Source: Falsihalocynthiibacter arcticus (GTDB lineage: Bacteria > Pseudomonadota > Alphaproteobacteria > Rhodobacterales > Rhodobacteraceae). Taken from it: a DNA stretch of 64,000 nt. The notes below the pieces were generated by a model. That model ran no database searches, was not told where the DNA came from, and saw only the letters and a program-made list of their open reading frames with translations. The position numbers and the translations under genes were made by a program. The DNA is taken from assembly GCF_000812665.2 (NCBI RefSeq), contig NZ_CP014327.1, forward strand, positions 3,997,501 to 4,061,500, written 5' to 3'. Of the stretch, positions 18,728-28,147 are shown one piece after another; position 1 is the stretch's first letter; each line of letters starts with the position of its first letter.

Positions 18728-19646
18728 CAGCCGCTTTCCCATCGTCTTCTGGCGGAGTCTCTTCGTCATCGACCCCAAAATTACCGTCGCCGTGAATGTC
18801 CTCATCCCAAAGCCCATCGGCCTTCAGCTTGGCTTCGCGTCTTTTTTCGATCCAATACACGAGCCAGATTGAAGCCTCATAAAGGCCAAAGACCACAACA
18901 AACAAAATGACCTGTGTGATCACGTCGGGCGGCGTCACGAGAGCCGCGAGCACAAGGATGCCCACAACGGCGTATTTGCGCACACTGGCAAGGCCTTTGC
19001 TCGACACAAGGCCCGCTTTGCCCATAAGCGACAGCAGGACCGGAAGTTGGAAGCACAGGCCGAAAGCCACGATCATTTTCAATGTAATATCAAGGGTTTC
19101 GTTGACTTTACCATTGAAATTGATCTTGATTCCAGCATCGGGATCAACCGGAACAGGGACCCCATCGGTCGGAACCACCGACCCCAAAATGGACGTAGCA
19201 TCCGCGAAGCCAAGGAAGAATTTCATCGCCATCGGCGTCACGACATAATGCGCGAACCCTGCCCCAAGGAGGAACATAACAGGCGACGCCAATAGAAACG
19301 GAAGAAACGCGTTCTTCTCGTTTTTATAAAGGCCGGGCGCCACAAAACGCCACAACTGCGTGCCGATGATCGGGAAGGAAAGCCCCAACCCAAACACCAT
19401 GGAAAGCCGCACAAGCGTAAAGAAATACTCCTGTGGCGCCGTGTATTGCATCGCGGGATTTGGATCGCCAAGTTGGCGCATGGTTTCTTCGATTGGCTTT
19501 AGCAAGAAATCTAAAAGCTGTGAGCCGAAGGTAAAACAAAACAGCATCGCCACAATGAAAGCGACAGCAGAACGAATCAAACGCGTGCGCAACTCTGCGA
19601 GGTGTTCGATCAGCGGGGCGGAGCTGTCTTCGACGTTTTCGCTCAT
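18720..19646 (-). CDS. tatC: Sec-independent protein translocase TatC
   Basis: A 308-aa six-helix inner-membrane protein that recognises twin-arginine signal peptides. HLAELRTRLIRS near residue 15 is the diagnostic N-terminal motif, and the central SFPIIGTQLWRFVAPGLY loop is conserved. The periplasmic loop near residues 150-180 is longer than in E. coli TatC, and the C-terminus ends in a highly acidic tail. Last of the tatA-B-C set; overlaps tatB by ATGA. Confidence 0.97.
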   Translation of the reverse strand: MSENVEDSSAPLIEHLAELRTRLIRSAVAFIVAMLFCFTFGSQLLDFLLKPIEETMRQLGDPNPAMQYTAPQEYFFTLVRLSMVFGLGLSFPIIGTQLWRFVAPGLYKNEKNAFLPFLLASPVMFLLGAGFAHYVVTPMAMKFFLGFADATSILGSVVPTDGVPVPVDPDAGIKINFNGKVNETLDITLKMIVAFGLCFQLPVLLSLMGKAGLVSSKGLASVRKYAVVGILVLAALVTPPDVITQVILFVVVFGLYEASIWLVYWIEKRREAKLKADGLWDEDIHGDGNFGVDDEETPPEDDGKAADE

Positions 19647-20311
19647 GTTTTAGGATCTGCTTTCTTGGTGGTTTTTTTAGCGGCTGTTTTCTTGGCGGCA
19701 GGAGCTTTGGTTGTCGGTTTTGGTGCCGCGGCTTTTTTCACCGGCGTCGTTTTTGTAGCCGTTTTGGGAGTGGCCTTTGGCGCTGCTGGCTTTTTGGCCG
19801 CCGTTTTTTCCACAGGCACCTTTTTGACAACCGCTTTTTTCGCAGGCGCTTTTGTGGCGGTCTTCACAGTGGGATCAGCAACATCCGCTTTCGCAGCCTT
19901 CGCCGCTTCCTTTGCGTGGCGCTCGGTCGCTTTGTCCGCCATTGCTTTGTGAATTTTCTCGGCCTTCTCTGCACGCTCTGGGGTGAATTCTGCGGTTTTC
20001 ACACCCGGCTTGGTAGCTGCCGAGCTATTAGACTTTGGATTCCAGTCTTCAAACTTTTTGGCCGCGTCTTCAAGCGCGTCCAAGCCAAGGTTTTTCTTGG
20101 ACGTCACGTTTTTGAGGTCTTTTGCAACATCGGCCACGCCGGCCTCATCCGCAGCATCGTTCATCGCGCGTTGGAATTCCTTCGCCATACCGCGCGCTTT
20201 GCCCGTGAACCGCCCCACGGTGCGAAACATCCCGGGCAAGTCCTTGGGACCCACGACGATCAACGCCACAACCCCCACAACCAACAGTTCGGTCATACCA
20301 ATATCAAACAT
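19643..20311 (-). CDS. tatB: Sec-independent protein translocase TatB with long Lys/Ala-rich tail
   Basis: A 222-aa protein that forms the Tat substrate receptor with TatC. It begins MFDIGMTELLVVGVVALIVVG, one membrane helix, then GPKDLPGMFRTVGRF, as expected of TatB. After about residue 120 it becomes a low-complexity run of Lys, Ala, Pro and Thr resembling a histone H1-like tail. Typical TatB is 90-180 aa, so the tail is long. Confidence 0.93.
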   Translation of the reverse strand: MFDIGMTELLVVGVVALIVVGPKDLPGMFRTVGRFTGKARGMAKEFQRAMNDAADEAGVADVAKDLKNVTSKKNLGLDALEDAAKKFEDWNPKSNSSAATKPGVKTAEFTPERAEKAEKIHKAMADKATERHAKEAAKAAKADVADPTVKTATKAPAKKAVVKKVPVEKTAAKKPAAPKATPKTATKTTPVKKAAAPKPTTKAPAAKKTAAKKTTKKADPKT

Positions 20312-20346
20312 CTGAAACGACCCTAACTGCGTTTGCTCTGACTAAT

Positions 20347-20565
20347 TCAGGCTTCGTCTTTTTTTGTCTCAGTTTCAGGTGTGATATCACGTGGCTCTTC
20401 GACTGAGTCCGCAAGTTCTTTCTGGCCTTCGCTGATGCCTTTTTTGAAGCTGGTGATGCCTTTGCCAACTTCACCCATCAAAGACGAAATCTTACCACGG
20501 CCAAAGAGAACCAACACAACAACGGCGATAAGAACGAGACCCATTGGGCCAATATTATTTAGCAT
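20347..20565 (-). CDS. tatA: Sec-independent protein translocase TatA
   Basis: A 72-aa pore-forming Tat component with one membrane helix. The hinge and amphipathic helix are seen in [18 protein letters not shown], with FGRGKI as the family mark, followed by FKKG. It heads the tatA-B-C cluster. The 206-base region upstream (20566-20771) should hold the promoter; I see no clear sites in it. Confidence 0.96.
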   Translation of the reverse strand: MLNNIGPMGLVLIAVVVLVLFGRGKISSLMGEVGKGITSFKKGISEGQKELADSVEEPRDITPETETKKDEA

Positions 20566-20771
20566 TTTGTACTCCTTTGGTGCGCCAACCGGCTCACCTT
20601 CCTTGTTTCCCTACTGTATGTATTGGTTAAACGCGCGGTTTCAAATACCCAAATGCACGCAGAGGCCATGTTTTTGTGATTATTCGGTGGGCGCGTTGTC
20701 GCAGAATACACCAATTTGCGTCCAAATAGAAGCTATTGGCGATTTCGAGGGGACTTCAAGGCGCATCACTT

Positions 20772-21845
20772 TTAAGCGTTGAACACGAAACAACGGTCCC
20801 GACGGATCATCAACCACAAGGGAGTGCCCTCTTTTGGCAAGAAAACGGACGGTACAGTCGCGCTCAAAATGGAATCATCATAGTCCATCTTGAATTCCAC
20901 AAGACTCTCTCGCCCCATAAACCTCGCGCGGGTCACGATACCGCGCGCAGGTGAGCCGTCAACGGTCGTGGGGTTTGGACCACGGCCCGCGCGATCAAAA
21001 TCGATGCGCAGGTGTTGTGGCCGAATTGCGATATTTAACACGGTCCCATTGGGCTTTCCGGGAGCGAGGAATTGACCGAAAGGTGTATCGCACAGGGCAC
21101 CTTGAACTTCGCCACGGATTACATTGATATCACTAAAGAACTTCGCTGCTTCAAGATCAAAGGGGCTGTTATATAGGTTATAGGGCGCGCCCTGTTGGAC
21201 TATCCGGCCATCGCGCATCAGAGCGATTTCGTCGGCCATACGCATGGCCTCGTCGGGTTCATGCGTGACCAGCAAAACGGCGGTGCCTTCATCCTTGAGG
21301 ACCGCGAGTGTTTCGTCGCGAATGTCGTCGCGCAATCGGTTATCAAGGCCTGAAAACGGCTCATCCATCAGCATAATCGACGGGCGTGGCGCAAGGGCAC
21401 GTCCAAGCGCAATCCGTTGTTGCTCGCCGCCCGAAAGCTCGTGCGGATAACTTTGAGCAAAGTGCCCTAACCCCACCCGCGCCAAAAGTTCCTCAACCCG
21501 CGCCATGTTTTCGTCGCGGGTTCCCGTTAGGCCAAAGGCTACGTTTTTGGCGACGGTTAAATGCGGAAACAGCGCGAAATCCTGAAACATCAGGCCAATA
21601 GAACGCCCTTCTGGCGGCACACGATAAATCGTATCACACACGAGGTTGCCATCGACGTAAATCTCGCCTCGGTCCTGCATTTCAACGCCAGCAATAATCC
21701 GAAGGGTAGTTGATTTTCCGCATCCTGATGGACCAAGCAGGCAAGTCACCTGCCCCGGCATCACCTTGAGCGACACATCATCGACCACATTACGTCCGCT
21801 AAACGCCCGCGAAATCCGGCGAATTTCAAGGCGTGGTGTTTCCAT
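20772..21845 (-). CDS. ABC transporter ATP-binding protein, FbpC/PotA-like, without neighbouring permease
   Basis: A 357-aa ATPase of the polyamine/iron-type importers. Walker A is GPSGCGKST, the signature is LSGGEQQRIALGRAL, and Walker B is IMLMDEPFSGLD. A C-terminal TOBE-type substrate-sensing domain follows from about residue 240. ATG 21845 gives a normal N-terminus; an in-frame GTG at 21875 with AAGG upstream is an alternative. No binding protein or permease is adjacent, so the substrate cannot be told. A symporter gene lies directly upstream. Confidence 0.88.
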   Translation of the reverse strand: METPRLEIRRISRAFSGRNVVDDVSLKVMPGQVTCLLGPSGCGKSTTLRIIAGVEMQDRGEIYVDGNLVCDTIYRVPPEGRSIGLMFQDFALFPHLTVAKNVAFGLTGTRDENMARVEELLARVGLGHFAQSYPHELSGGEQQRIALGRALAPRPSIMLMDEPFSGLDNRLRDDIRDETLAVLKDEGTAVLLVTHEPDEAMRMADEIALMRDGRIVQQGAPYNLYNSPFDLEAAKFFSDINVIRGEVQGALCDTPFGQFLAPGKPNGTVLNIAIRPQHLRIDFDRAGRGPNPTTVDGSPARGIVTRARFMGRESLVEFKMDYDDSILSATVPSVFLPKEGTPLWLMIRRDRCFVFNA

Positions 21846-21938
21846 TTCGATTTTGGAGGGCGATAGTAGCGTCACTGAGCGGCCTTAACCTGAGGAAAAC
21901 GGTCGAGAAGACCAATTCTATGTCAGATAACAGTGTGG

Positions 21939-23321
21939 CTAAGGCTGGGCAACCCTTTGACCGCGTTCAATCCCAAGGAAGGTTGCGACAAATCCGACCA
22001 CAAGAACAACAATGCAAATCACCAAGAGCTGTTCGTATTTATGCCCTTCGGGGAGGATCATCGCGACAGTTTCGTTGGCCCGCAGAAAATACAGCGCCGC
22101 CCCAAGAAGCGCTGCGCCATAGCTAACCAAAAACGACCACAGGGCGATGGGCCGTCCGAAAATCAAACCAACAAGAAGGATTGGCGTTAAAAACATCGAC
22201 GCGGTTCCCGAGACGGCAACGGCATCGAACAGGCTGCTGTTTCCCCAAAGCGTAAGAGCCGCCCCCAGCACCATAAAGACGACCATCGCCAAGCGCCCCC
22301 CCGCTAAACTGCGCGGCAGGATTTTCAACTCCTCAACCGTGAGACGCGCCGCAGAAGCCAGTGCACTATCAAGAGTCGAGAGCGCGGAAATCAGCAGCGA
22401 CAACATTAGGGCGATAAAAATCCCTTGAGGGAAAATTGCTGCCCAAGTGCCCAGCAACTCGCCTTGATACTCCGCGCCCATCAACCCCGCTTGAATACCA
22501 AACATCCCAAACCCAATAATAAAGAGGCTCGAAATCCAAAAGGCGTGCAGAAAGGAAGCTTTGGTTATGCGCTCATCGGCCAAGAATCCGCGATCCATCA
22601 TTACAGGGTCATGGATCGGGTAGGAGAACACCTGAAGGGCCGCGACCGCCATAAGGATCCAGCCGTTATAGCTGCCCGACGTGCCAGTGCTTGAGACGAT
22701 TTTGGCGAGAGAAAAGTCGGGTTGAAAAATGAGTGCGATGAAGGCTACGGTAAAAACCACAATGAACACAAGCATTTGCAACACATCTGTGCGCAGAGCT
22801 GCCGAAAGGCCACCCCATGCGGAATAGGCTAACCCAAGGATAGAAACGAGGAGGATCGCCGCTCTCGGCGCATTGACGACATCGGGCATCAAGGCACCGA
22901 TAACAAGCCCGATAACCAGCAGGTTGGCGAAAACTTCGGACAAAAGACGCAGCGCAATAACCACGTTATAGCATTTGGTTCCCGTGCCGCCAAAATGCGC
23001 CGCCAGCCAGTCCTGAACCGACCCAGCCCCCGCTCCCCGCAAGTGCCCAACCACATATCCGCCAGTGAGAAACGACAGGTAATACGCAGCATAGGCCATG
23101 GTTCCGGCCATCCCGTAAAAATACCCCAAAATGGCTGAATTCATCAGGGAGCGTGCAAAAATCCACGTGGTGACCTGAGAGAGAACAAGCGTCCAAAGAC
23201 CGGGCGATGCGCCACCGATCTGCCCTTGAAAAAATCCCTCAACAGTCGCGCGTTTGGGCGCCACAAGAAGGCTCGCCAAAGCGACAAGGCCAAATCCGCC
23301 AATAATCCAGTAAGCTTGCAT
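21939..23321 (-). CDS. Sodium:solute symporter family protein
   Basis: A 460-aa inner-membrane protein with about 13 hydrophobic segments, of the SSS family. Family marks are the central FSYPIHDPVMMDRGF stretch near residue 235 and LISALSTLDSALASAARL near residue 320, which holds the small polar residues of the second sodium site. Substrate unknown. The gene lies upstream of the orphan ABC ATPase with a 93-base gap and may share its transcript. Confidence 0.88.
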   Translation of the reverse strand: MQAYWIIGGFGLVALASLLVAPKRATVEGFFQGQIGGASPGLWTLVLSQVTTWIFARSLMNSAILGYFYGMAGTMAYAAYYLSFLTGGYVVGHLRGAGAGSVQDWLAAHFGGTGTKCYNVVIALRLLSEVFANLLVIGLVIGALMPDVVNAPRAAILLVSILGLAYSAWGGLSAALRTDVLQMLVFIVVFTVAFIALIFQPDFSLAKIVSSTGTSGSYNGWILMAVAALQVFSYPIHDPVMMDRGFLADERITKASFLHAFWISSLFIIGFGMFGIQAGLMGAEYQGELLGTWAAIFPQGIFIALMLSLLISALSTLDSALASAARLTVEELKILPRSLAGGRLAMVVFMVLGAALTLWGNSSLFDAVAVSGTASMFLTPILLVGLIFGRPIALWSFLVSYGAALLGAALYFLRANETVAMILPEGHKYEQLLVICIVVLVVGFVATFLGIERGQRVAQP

Positions 23322-23464
23322 GTGTATACCAATCTCGTGAAACCCAGTGTGGGAAATCTTTGCTCCTGAAAGACCAAATCACTATTTTGGACGGGGGCAC
23401 GACCCCAAAAAGGGCAGTCTGACGCAAACGTGACCCAAATTTTGGCCCGTTTACGTCATTTTTT

Positions 23465-24244
23465 TTACATTGTTGCGTTCATTGAGCCGCCATCCAAAAG
23501 GATGTTTTGGCCAATCATATACCCCGCATATTGGCTGCACATAAATGCGCAAGTTGCGCCAAATTCACCCGCCGTTCCGTAACGACGCGCCGGAATTCCT
23601 GCGGAGCGGGCTTCGATCGCTTGCTCCATCGAAATGCCCTGCGCCTTTGCGACACCCGAGTCCAACGAAACCGCGCGATCGGTTGCGTGAATACCCGGAA
23701 GCAGGTTGTTAATCACCACGCCCGAAGGGGCCACTTGGCGCGATGTCCCCGCAACATAGCCGGTCAATCCTGCCCGTGCCGCATTGGACAATCCAAGCGC
23801 GGCAATTGGTGATTTTACCGACTGGCTCGTGATGTTGACAACCCGCCCCCATCCCTGATCGATCATCGCTGGCAAGAGCGCTTTCATCAAAGCAATAGGC
23901 GTCAACATATTGGCATCCAACGCTTTTACGAAATCCTCTCGATCCCAGTCGGACCAAGTCCCCGGAGGTGGCCCGCCCGCATTCGTCACCAAAATATCGA
24001 CGTGCCCCGCCGCGGCAAGGACCTTTGCGCGCCCCTCGTCGGTGGTAATATCGGCTGCAACCGCAATGACTTTAACCCCATAGGTGTCGCGAATTTTCTG
24101 CGCGGTTTCTTCCAGTGGGCCGACGGTGCGCGCGTTGAGCACAAGATCAACACCTTCCGCCGCCAAAGCCTCGGCGCAGCCTTTGCCCAAACCCTTGGAG
24201 GACGCACAAACCAATGCCCGTTTTCCTGCAATTCCCATGTCCAT
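23465..24244 (-). CDS. SDR-family oxidoreductase lacking the usual Tyr-x3-Lys motif
   Basis: A 259-aa Rossmann protein. The N-terminal nucleotide motif is CASSKGLGKG instead of TGxxxGIG. The NAG block is intact (VTNAGGPPPG) and the serine of NITSQSVKS is present. Where YxxxK is expected the sequence reads GLSNAARAGL, so both catalytic residues seem absent. That fits a divergent SDR subgroup annotated as 3-oxoacyl-ACP reductase-like, whose chemistry is uncertain. ATG 24244 begins MDMGIAGKRALV; MGIAGKRAL two codons later is also possible. Confidence 0.82.
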   Translation of the reverse strand: MDMGIAGKRALVCASSKGLGKGCAEALAAEGVDLVLNARTVGPLEETAQKIRDTYGVKVIAVAADITTDEGRAKVLAAAGHVDILVTNAGGPPPGTWSDWDREDFVKALDANMLTPIALMKALLPAMIDQGWGRVVNITSQSVKSPIAALGLSNAARAGLTGYVAGTSRQVAPSGVVINNLLPGIHATDRAVSLDSGVAKAQGISMEQAIEARSAGIPARRYGTAGEFGATCAFMCSQYAGYMIGQNILLDGGSMNATM

Positions 24245-24406
24245 ATCGTCACTCCCTTTGTTGCTTTTCTAATTCCTATCAGGTTCCACAAAAGATGGAA
24301 GCCAAGGTCAGCCCCTGAAAATACGTAACAACCTCCCATTGAAAGGAAAAAAAACGAGCCTTTTCACACCCTTTGCCTTAATGTTGCCCCTTCTATTGAA
24401 CACTTA

Positions 24407-24429
24407 TTAACTAGAACCAATTTAACTAG
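24407..24429 (+). repeat. Direct repeat of TTAACTAG in the leader of the Hint gene
   Basis: TTAACTAG occurs at 24407-24414 and again at 24422-24429, 15 bases apart, about 50 bases before the Hint-gene start. The spacing of roughly one and a half helical turns could suit a dimeric regulator. It lies in the 229-base gap 24245-24473, the only place for two divergent promoters. Confidence 0.35.
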
Positions 24430-24473
24430 GAGCACCGCCCAAGAGGCGTGCCCCAAATCTGGACGACACGACT

Positions 24474-25544
24474 ATGACGATCACGGCTCCGAAAAACTTC
24501 ACGGCACAGAGCGTTACTTCAACGCATATTCGGGATCTACCCGTCTATTTGGCGTCGGATTTTAAGGTTTTTCACGGGGCAAATCTTGGCGATGATCTGG
24601 CCGATGCGGACGACCTCTGTTTGGATGATATTTATAGCCTTGCCATGGACGCCCGTGAATCAAATATCACCGTCACGGAGTCGCAAAGCGGACCGTTTAT
24701 TGTGTCGACAAACAGTTTTATTGTGTCGACAAACAGTTTGGTGGGCACCGCTGGATTTCAACTTCACCTTGATTGCGCGATCACCCTTATGTCACAGGGC
24801 GGAGAAACCATCGAAGCCCTCGTTTTAGCCGAGGTCGACCCTTCGGAAAACGCGCTGGATGCGGTCTATTTGCTACCGCTTTCGTCGCTAAAACGGCAAA
24901 CCGAATACCGGCTAATGCGGGTTGATCCTGATGCTGCACGTACACGTCTCGCCGAAGTCGCCTGTGTCTCGTTCATGCGCGGAACCCACATTACAATGGC
25001 CGATGGCCGCCAAAATCCAATCGAAAACCTACGTATTGGAGACCGTATTTTGACCCGTGACAACGGCCCTCAAGTCATTCGCTGGATCGGCAGCCACACC
25101 AGTCGCGCAGTAGGAGATTTCGCCCCCATCGTCATCAAGGCAGGCGCGCTCAATAACGAAAACGACCTTCACGTCAGTCCGAATCACCGGTTGTTTATTT
25201 ACCAGCGGCGTGACGACCTAAAGCTTGGCCGCCCAGAAATTTTTGTTCGTGCCAGCGACTTGGTGAATGGGGAGACCGTGAAGGTCCTTGAAGGCGGATT
25301 TGTTGAGCATTTCCAAATCCTCTTCGATCACCACCAGATTATTTATGCCGAAGGCATTGCCGCCGAAAGCCTCCCCTTTTCCAAACGCACGACCGCTGTT
25401 TTACCGCCCGACCTCGCAGAACGTCTGGAGCGGGAAATCGTCAGTCATCCCCAACAGTTGCATCGCGATATTGAAGTCACACGCGCAAACCTTGCAGAGA
25501 ACAACGCCGCCGAGCGCCTTCGCCGTTCATCCCTTGGGTCATAA
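24474..25544 (+). CDS. Hint-domain protein (roseobacter Hint_2 type)
   Basis: A 356-aa protein. The C-terminal half holds an intein/hedgehog-like Hint fold: it opens at CVSFMRGTHITMADG near residue 164, then IENLRIGDRILTRDNG, IRWIG, and HVSPNHRLFI near residue 240. Proteins with this domain are abundant in roseobacters and often linked to exported Ca-binding repeats, but none are seen here. The N-terminal 160 residues are not recognised and contain a duplicated 7-residue unit. No secretion signal is evident and no strong ribosome binding site precedes ATG 24474. Confidence 0.85.
   Translation: MTITAPKNFTAQSVTSTHIRDLPVYLASDFKVFHGANLGDDLADADDLCLDDIYSLAMDARESNITVTESQSGPFIVSTNSFIVSTNSLVGTAGFQLHLDCAITLMSQGGETIEALVLAEVDPSENALDAVYLLPLSSLKRQTEYRLMRVDPDAARTRLAEVACVSFMRGTHITMADGRQNPIENLRIGDRILTRDNGPQVIRWIGSHTSRAVGDFAPIVIKAGALNNENDLHVSPNHRLFIYQRRDDLKLGRPEIFVRASDLVNGETVKVLEGGFVEHFQILFDHHQIIYAEGIAAESLPFSKRTTAVLPPDLAERLEREIVSHPQQLHRDIEVTRANLAENNAAERLRRSSLGS
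24699..24740 (+). repeat. 21-bp in-frame tandem duplication
   Basis: The 21-base unit beginning ATTGTGTCGACAAACAG is present twice in a row (24699-24719, 24720-24740), with one difference at the last base. It encodes IVSTNSF followed by IVSTNSL in the Hint protein. Near-perfect DNA identity suggests a recent event. Confidence 0.9.
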
Positions 25545-25614
25545 GGTACATTTCCCCGACATGCCCATGCGCGTTTCGATTGCACGCCTGTGATCGCCAA
25601 GCTATACCGCCGCA

Positions 25615-27222
25615 ATGACAGATATCATCGCCTCCGCTAGCAATTTACCGCCCGAGATCGCTCGGCGCCGTACATTTGCGATCATTTCGCACCCCGACGC
25701 TGGGAAAACGACCCTCACAGAGAAGTTTCTTCTGTTTGGCGGTGCGATTCAAATGGCGGGCCAAGTGCGAGCCAAGGGCGAAGCGCGCCGCACACGTTCC
25801 GACTTTATGCAAATGGAAAAAGACCGCGGGATTTCGGTTTCCGCTTCGGCGATGTCCTTTGATTTTGGCCCCTATCGGTTCAACTTGGTCGACACACCTG
25901 GCCACAGTGATTTTTCAGAAGACACCTATCGTACCCTAACGGCCGTTGACGCTGCGGTGATGGTCATCGACGGCGCGAAAGGCATCGAAAGCCAAACCCA
26001 GAAACTGTTCGAAGTCTGCCGGATGCGCGACCTGCCGATCCTGACGTTCTGTAACAAAATGGACCGAGAAAGCCGCGAAACATTTGATATCATAGATGAA
26101 ATCCAAGAAAACCTCGCGATTGATGTGTGTCCCGCAAGTTGGCCCATCGGGTCCGGTCGCGATTTTTTGGGCTGTTACGATCTTCTGCAGGATCGTTTGG
26201 AACTTATGGACCGCGCCGACCGCAACAAAGTCGCCGAGAGCATTGAAATCAACGGTCTCGACGACCCACAACTTGCGCAACACGTCCCTGCGGAATTGCT
26301 AGAAAAACTCCGCGAGGAAATCGAAATGGCGCGCGCTTTGCTGCCCGCGTTTGATCATCAGGCCATGCTCGACGGAACCATGACCCCGATCTGGTTCGGC
26401 TCCGCCATCAACAGTTTTGGCGTCAAAGAACTGATGAACGGTATCGCGAAATTTGGTCCCGAACCTCAGCCCCAAGCCGCCAGTCCTCGCGCGGTTCACC
26501 CAGAAGAGAAAAAAGTTACCGGATTTGTGTTTAAAGTTCAGGCAAATATGGACCCGAAACACCGCGATCGCGTCGCCTTTGTGCGTCTTGCGTCGGGTCA
26601 TTTCAAACGCGGCATGAAGCTTACCCATGTACGCACCAAAAAACCGATGGCTATTTCAAACCCCGTTCTCTTCCTCGCCTCTGACCGCGAATTAGCCGAG
26701 GAAGCTTGGGCGGGCGACATCATTGGCATTCCCAACCACGGTCAACTGCGTATCGGCGACACGCTCACCGAAGGCGAAGTCATACGCGCCACGGGCATCC
26801 CATCGTTTGCCCCCGAACTCTTGCAAGGCGTGCGCTCGGGCGATCCACTGAAGGGCAAACACCTTGAAAAAGCCCTCATGCAATTTGCCGAAGAAGGCGC
26901 CGCAAAAGTGTTTAAACCCGCTTTTGGTTCCGGCTTTATTGTCGGTGTTGTTGGCGCCCTTCAGTTTGAAGTTCTAGCCAGTCGCATAGAACTTGAGTAC
27001 GGCCTCCCTGTGCGCTTTGAGCCGTCCCAATTCACCAGCGCTCGATGGGCCACGGGTGGAAAAGCCGCAATTGAGAAATTCGAAGCCGCCAACAAACAGC
27101 ATATCGCACATGATCACGACGGTGACATTGTTTTCCTGACGCGTTTACAATGGGATATCGACCGTATTGGGCGCGACTACCCTGACGTTACGTTGACGGC
27201 AACCAAAGAAATGATGGTCTAA
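25615..27222 (+). CDS. prfC: Peptide chain release factor 3
   Basis: A 535-aa translational GTPase that recycles RF1 and RF2 after termination. GTPase motifs are SHPDAGKTT (G1), DRGISVSAS (G2 region), DTPGHSDF (G3) and NKMDRE (G4). The C-terminal block LQFEVLASRIELEYG is specific to RF3 against EF-G. Full length, ATG 25615 giving MTDIIASASNLPPEI. It is monocistronic as far as can be seen. Confidence 0.97.
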   Translation: MTDIIASASNLPPEIARRRTFAIISHPDAGKTTLTEKFLLFGGAIQMAGQVRAKGEARRTRSDFMQMEKDRGISVSASAMSFDFGPYRFNLVDTPGHSDFSEDTYRTLTAVDAAVMVIDGAKGIESQTQKLFEVCRMRDLPILTFCNKMDRESRETFDIIDEIQENLAIDVCPASWPIGSGRDFLGCYDLLQDRLELMDRADRNKVAESIEINGLDDPQLAQHVPAELLEKLREEIEMARALLPAFDHQAMLDGTMTPIWFGSAINSFGVKELMNGIAKFGPEPQPQAASPRAVHPEEKKVTGFVFKVQANMDPKHRDRVAFVRLASGHFKRGMKLTHVRTKKPMAISNPVLFLASDRELAEEAWAGDIIGIPNHGQLRIGDTLTEGEVIRATGIPSFAPELLQGVRSGDPLKGKHLEKALMQFAEEGAAKVFKPAFGSGFIVGVVGALQFEVLASRIELEYGLPVRFEPSQFTSARWATGGKAAIEKFEAANKQHIAHDHDGDIVFLTRLQWDIDRIGRDYPDVTLTATKEMMV

Positions 27223-27343
27223 TCTATGGATATTCTTGCCTGCATTTATAGGGGCACTGCGCGATAATTTCGGGGTGAAAGAATTTGCATCATGCGTGTA
27301 TTTCTGCTTGGCTCGACCCAAAGTTCGCCCTCAAGGAGACACT

Positions 27344-28147
27344 ATGACCGGATCCGACAGCAATCCAAATGGGGCCTATCCATTGGGGTTTGAGGGCGTA
27401 CTCAGAAAAATTTCGGCCCACCGAACGCAATACTCGGACATCACTGGAATTTTGCCCTATGCGGCGGCAAATCTTCCGGAAACTGTGGCCAAAACAGTTA
27501 CCGCTGGCCCCTATATTAAGCCCGAAGCGCGGGATCGGCGGCCCATTGTTGATCTATGGTCCAAACAGCTTGAGTTTAGCCAGGAGTTCGAGGGAAAATC
27601 GGAAATTTTGGTGGTCCACGGCCTCTGTATCGCGTGCTTACGGCGCGACGCCCCGCCCCCTGAAACAATCGCTTTGTTTCATATATTATGGCGGGACTAT
27701 CGCCCGCTTTTGATCGCGCAGCTCAACATGCGCTGGCTCATTTCTGCCGCAACCACCTTCGGCGACCACGGCGAAAACTCCACACAAATCAAGGTCGGGA
27801 GCAATCTGGAAATGCTCTTCGGTTTGTTCAAACTGTATGAGAGCGAACGCCTCCACGCCGGATTCGCTCCCGACAAGCCACATCCCTTTCGGATGGATAA
27901 AAACCTTAAGCTTCCCCTTGGAATGTCGAAATATGCCATCGCTGGCGGTGATCTCGATCAACAATTGCTCGGCAAGCTTTACCTAAATGCCTGCGACGAT
28001 CCGATCATGGAAGATTTGTGCCACACGATGCTTAATCGACTGATTTCCACTAATAAATCGATATTTTCGCGGTTTCGGATTTTACGGGATCGTCGCGCAG
28101 CGAGTCGGAAAGGCCCGAGCAATAACGAAACAATCACGGATACGTGA
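27344..28147 (+). CDS. Conserved-looking protein of unknown function
   Basis: A 267-aa soluble protein I do not recognise. The start ATG 27344 is fixed by AAGGAGA at 27333-27339; the frame is open to 27236 but the upstream residues look random. Features seen are a VVHGLCIACLRRDAPPPE stretch near residue 90 with two cysteines spaced CxxC, a WRDYRPLLIAQLNMRWLISA segment that may be a long amphipathic helix, and a basic C-terminus rich in Arg and Lys. No signal peptide or clear membrane helix. It lies alone between prfC and the helicase. Confidence 0.7.
   Translation: MTGSDSNPNGAYPLGFEGVLRKISAHRTQYSDITGILPYAAANLPETVAKTVTAGPYIKPEARDRRPIVDLWSKQLEFSQEFEGKSEILVVHGLCIACLRRDAPPPETIALFHILWRDYRPLLIAQLNMRWLISAATTFGDHGENSTQIKVGSNLEMLFGLFKLYESERLHAGFAPDKPHPFRMDKNLKLPLGMSKYAIAGGDLDQQLLGKLYLNACDDPIMEDLCHTMLNRLISTNKSIFSRFRILRDRRAASRKGPSNNETITDT

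Noticed and set aside
24407-24429. CtrA-type binding site
   Set aside because: The half-sites TTAAC are 15 bases apart, not the TTAA-N7-TTAAC spacing expected for CtrA.
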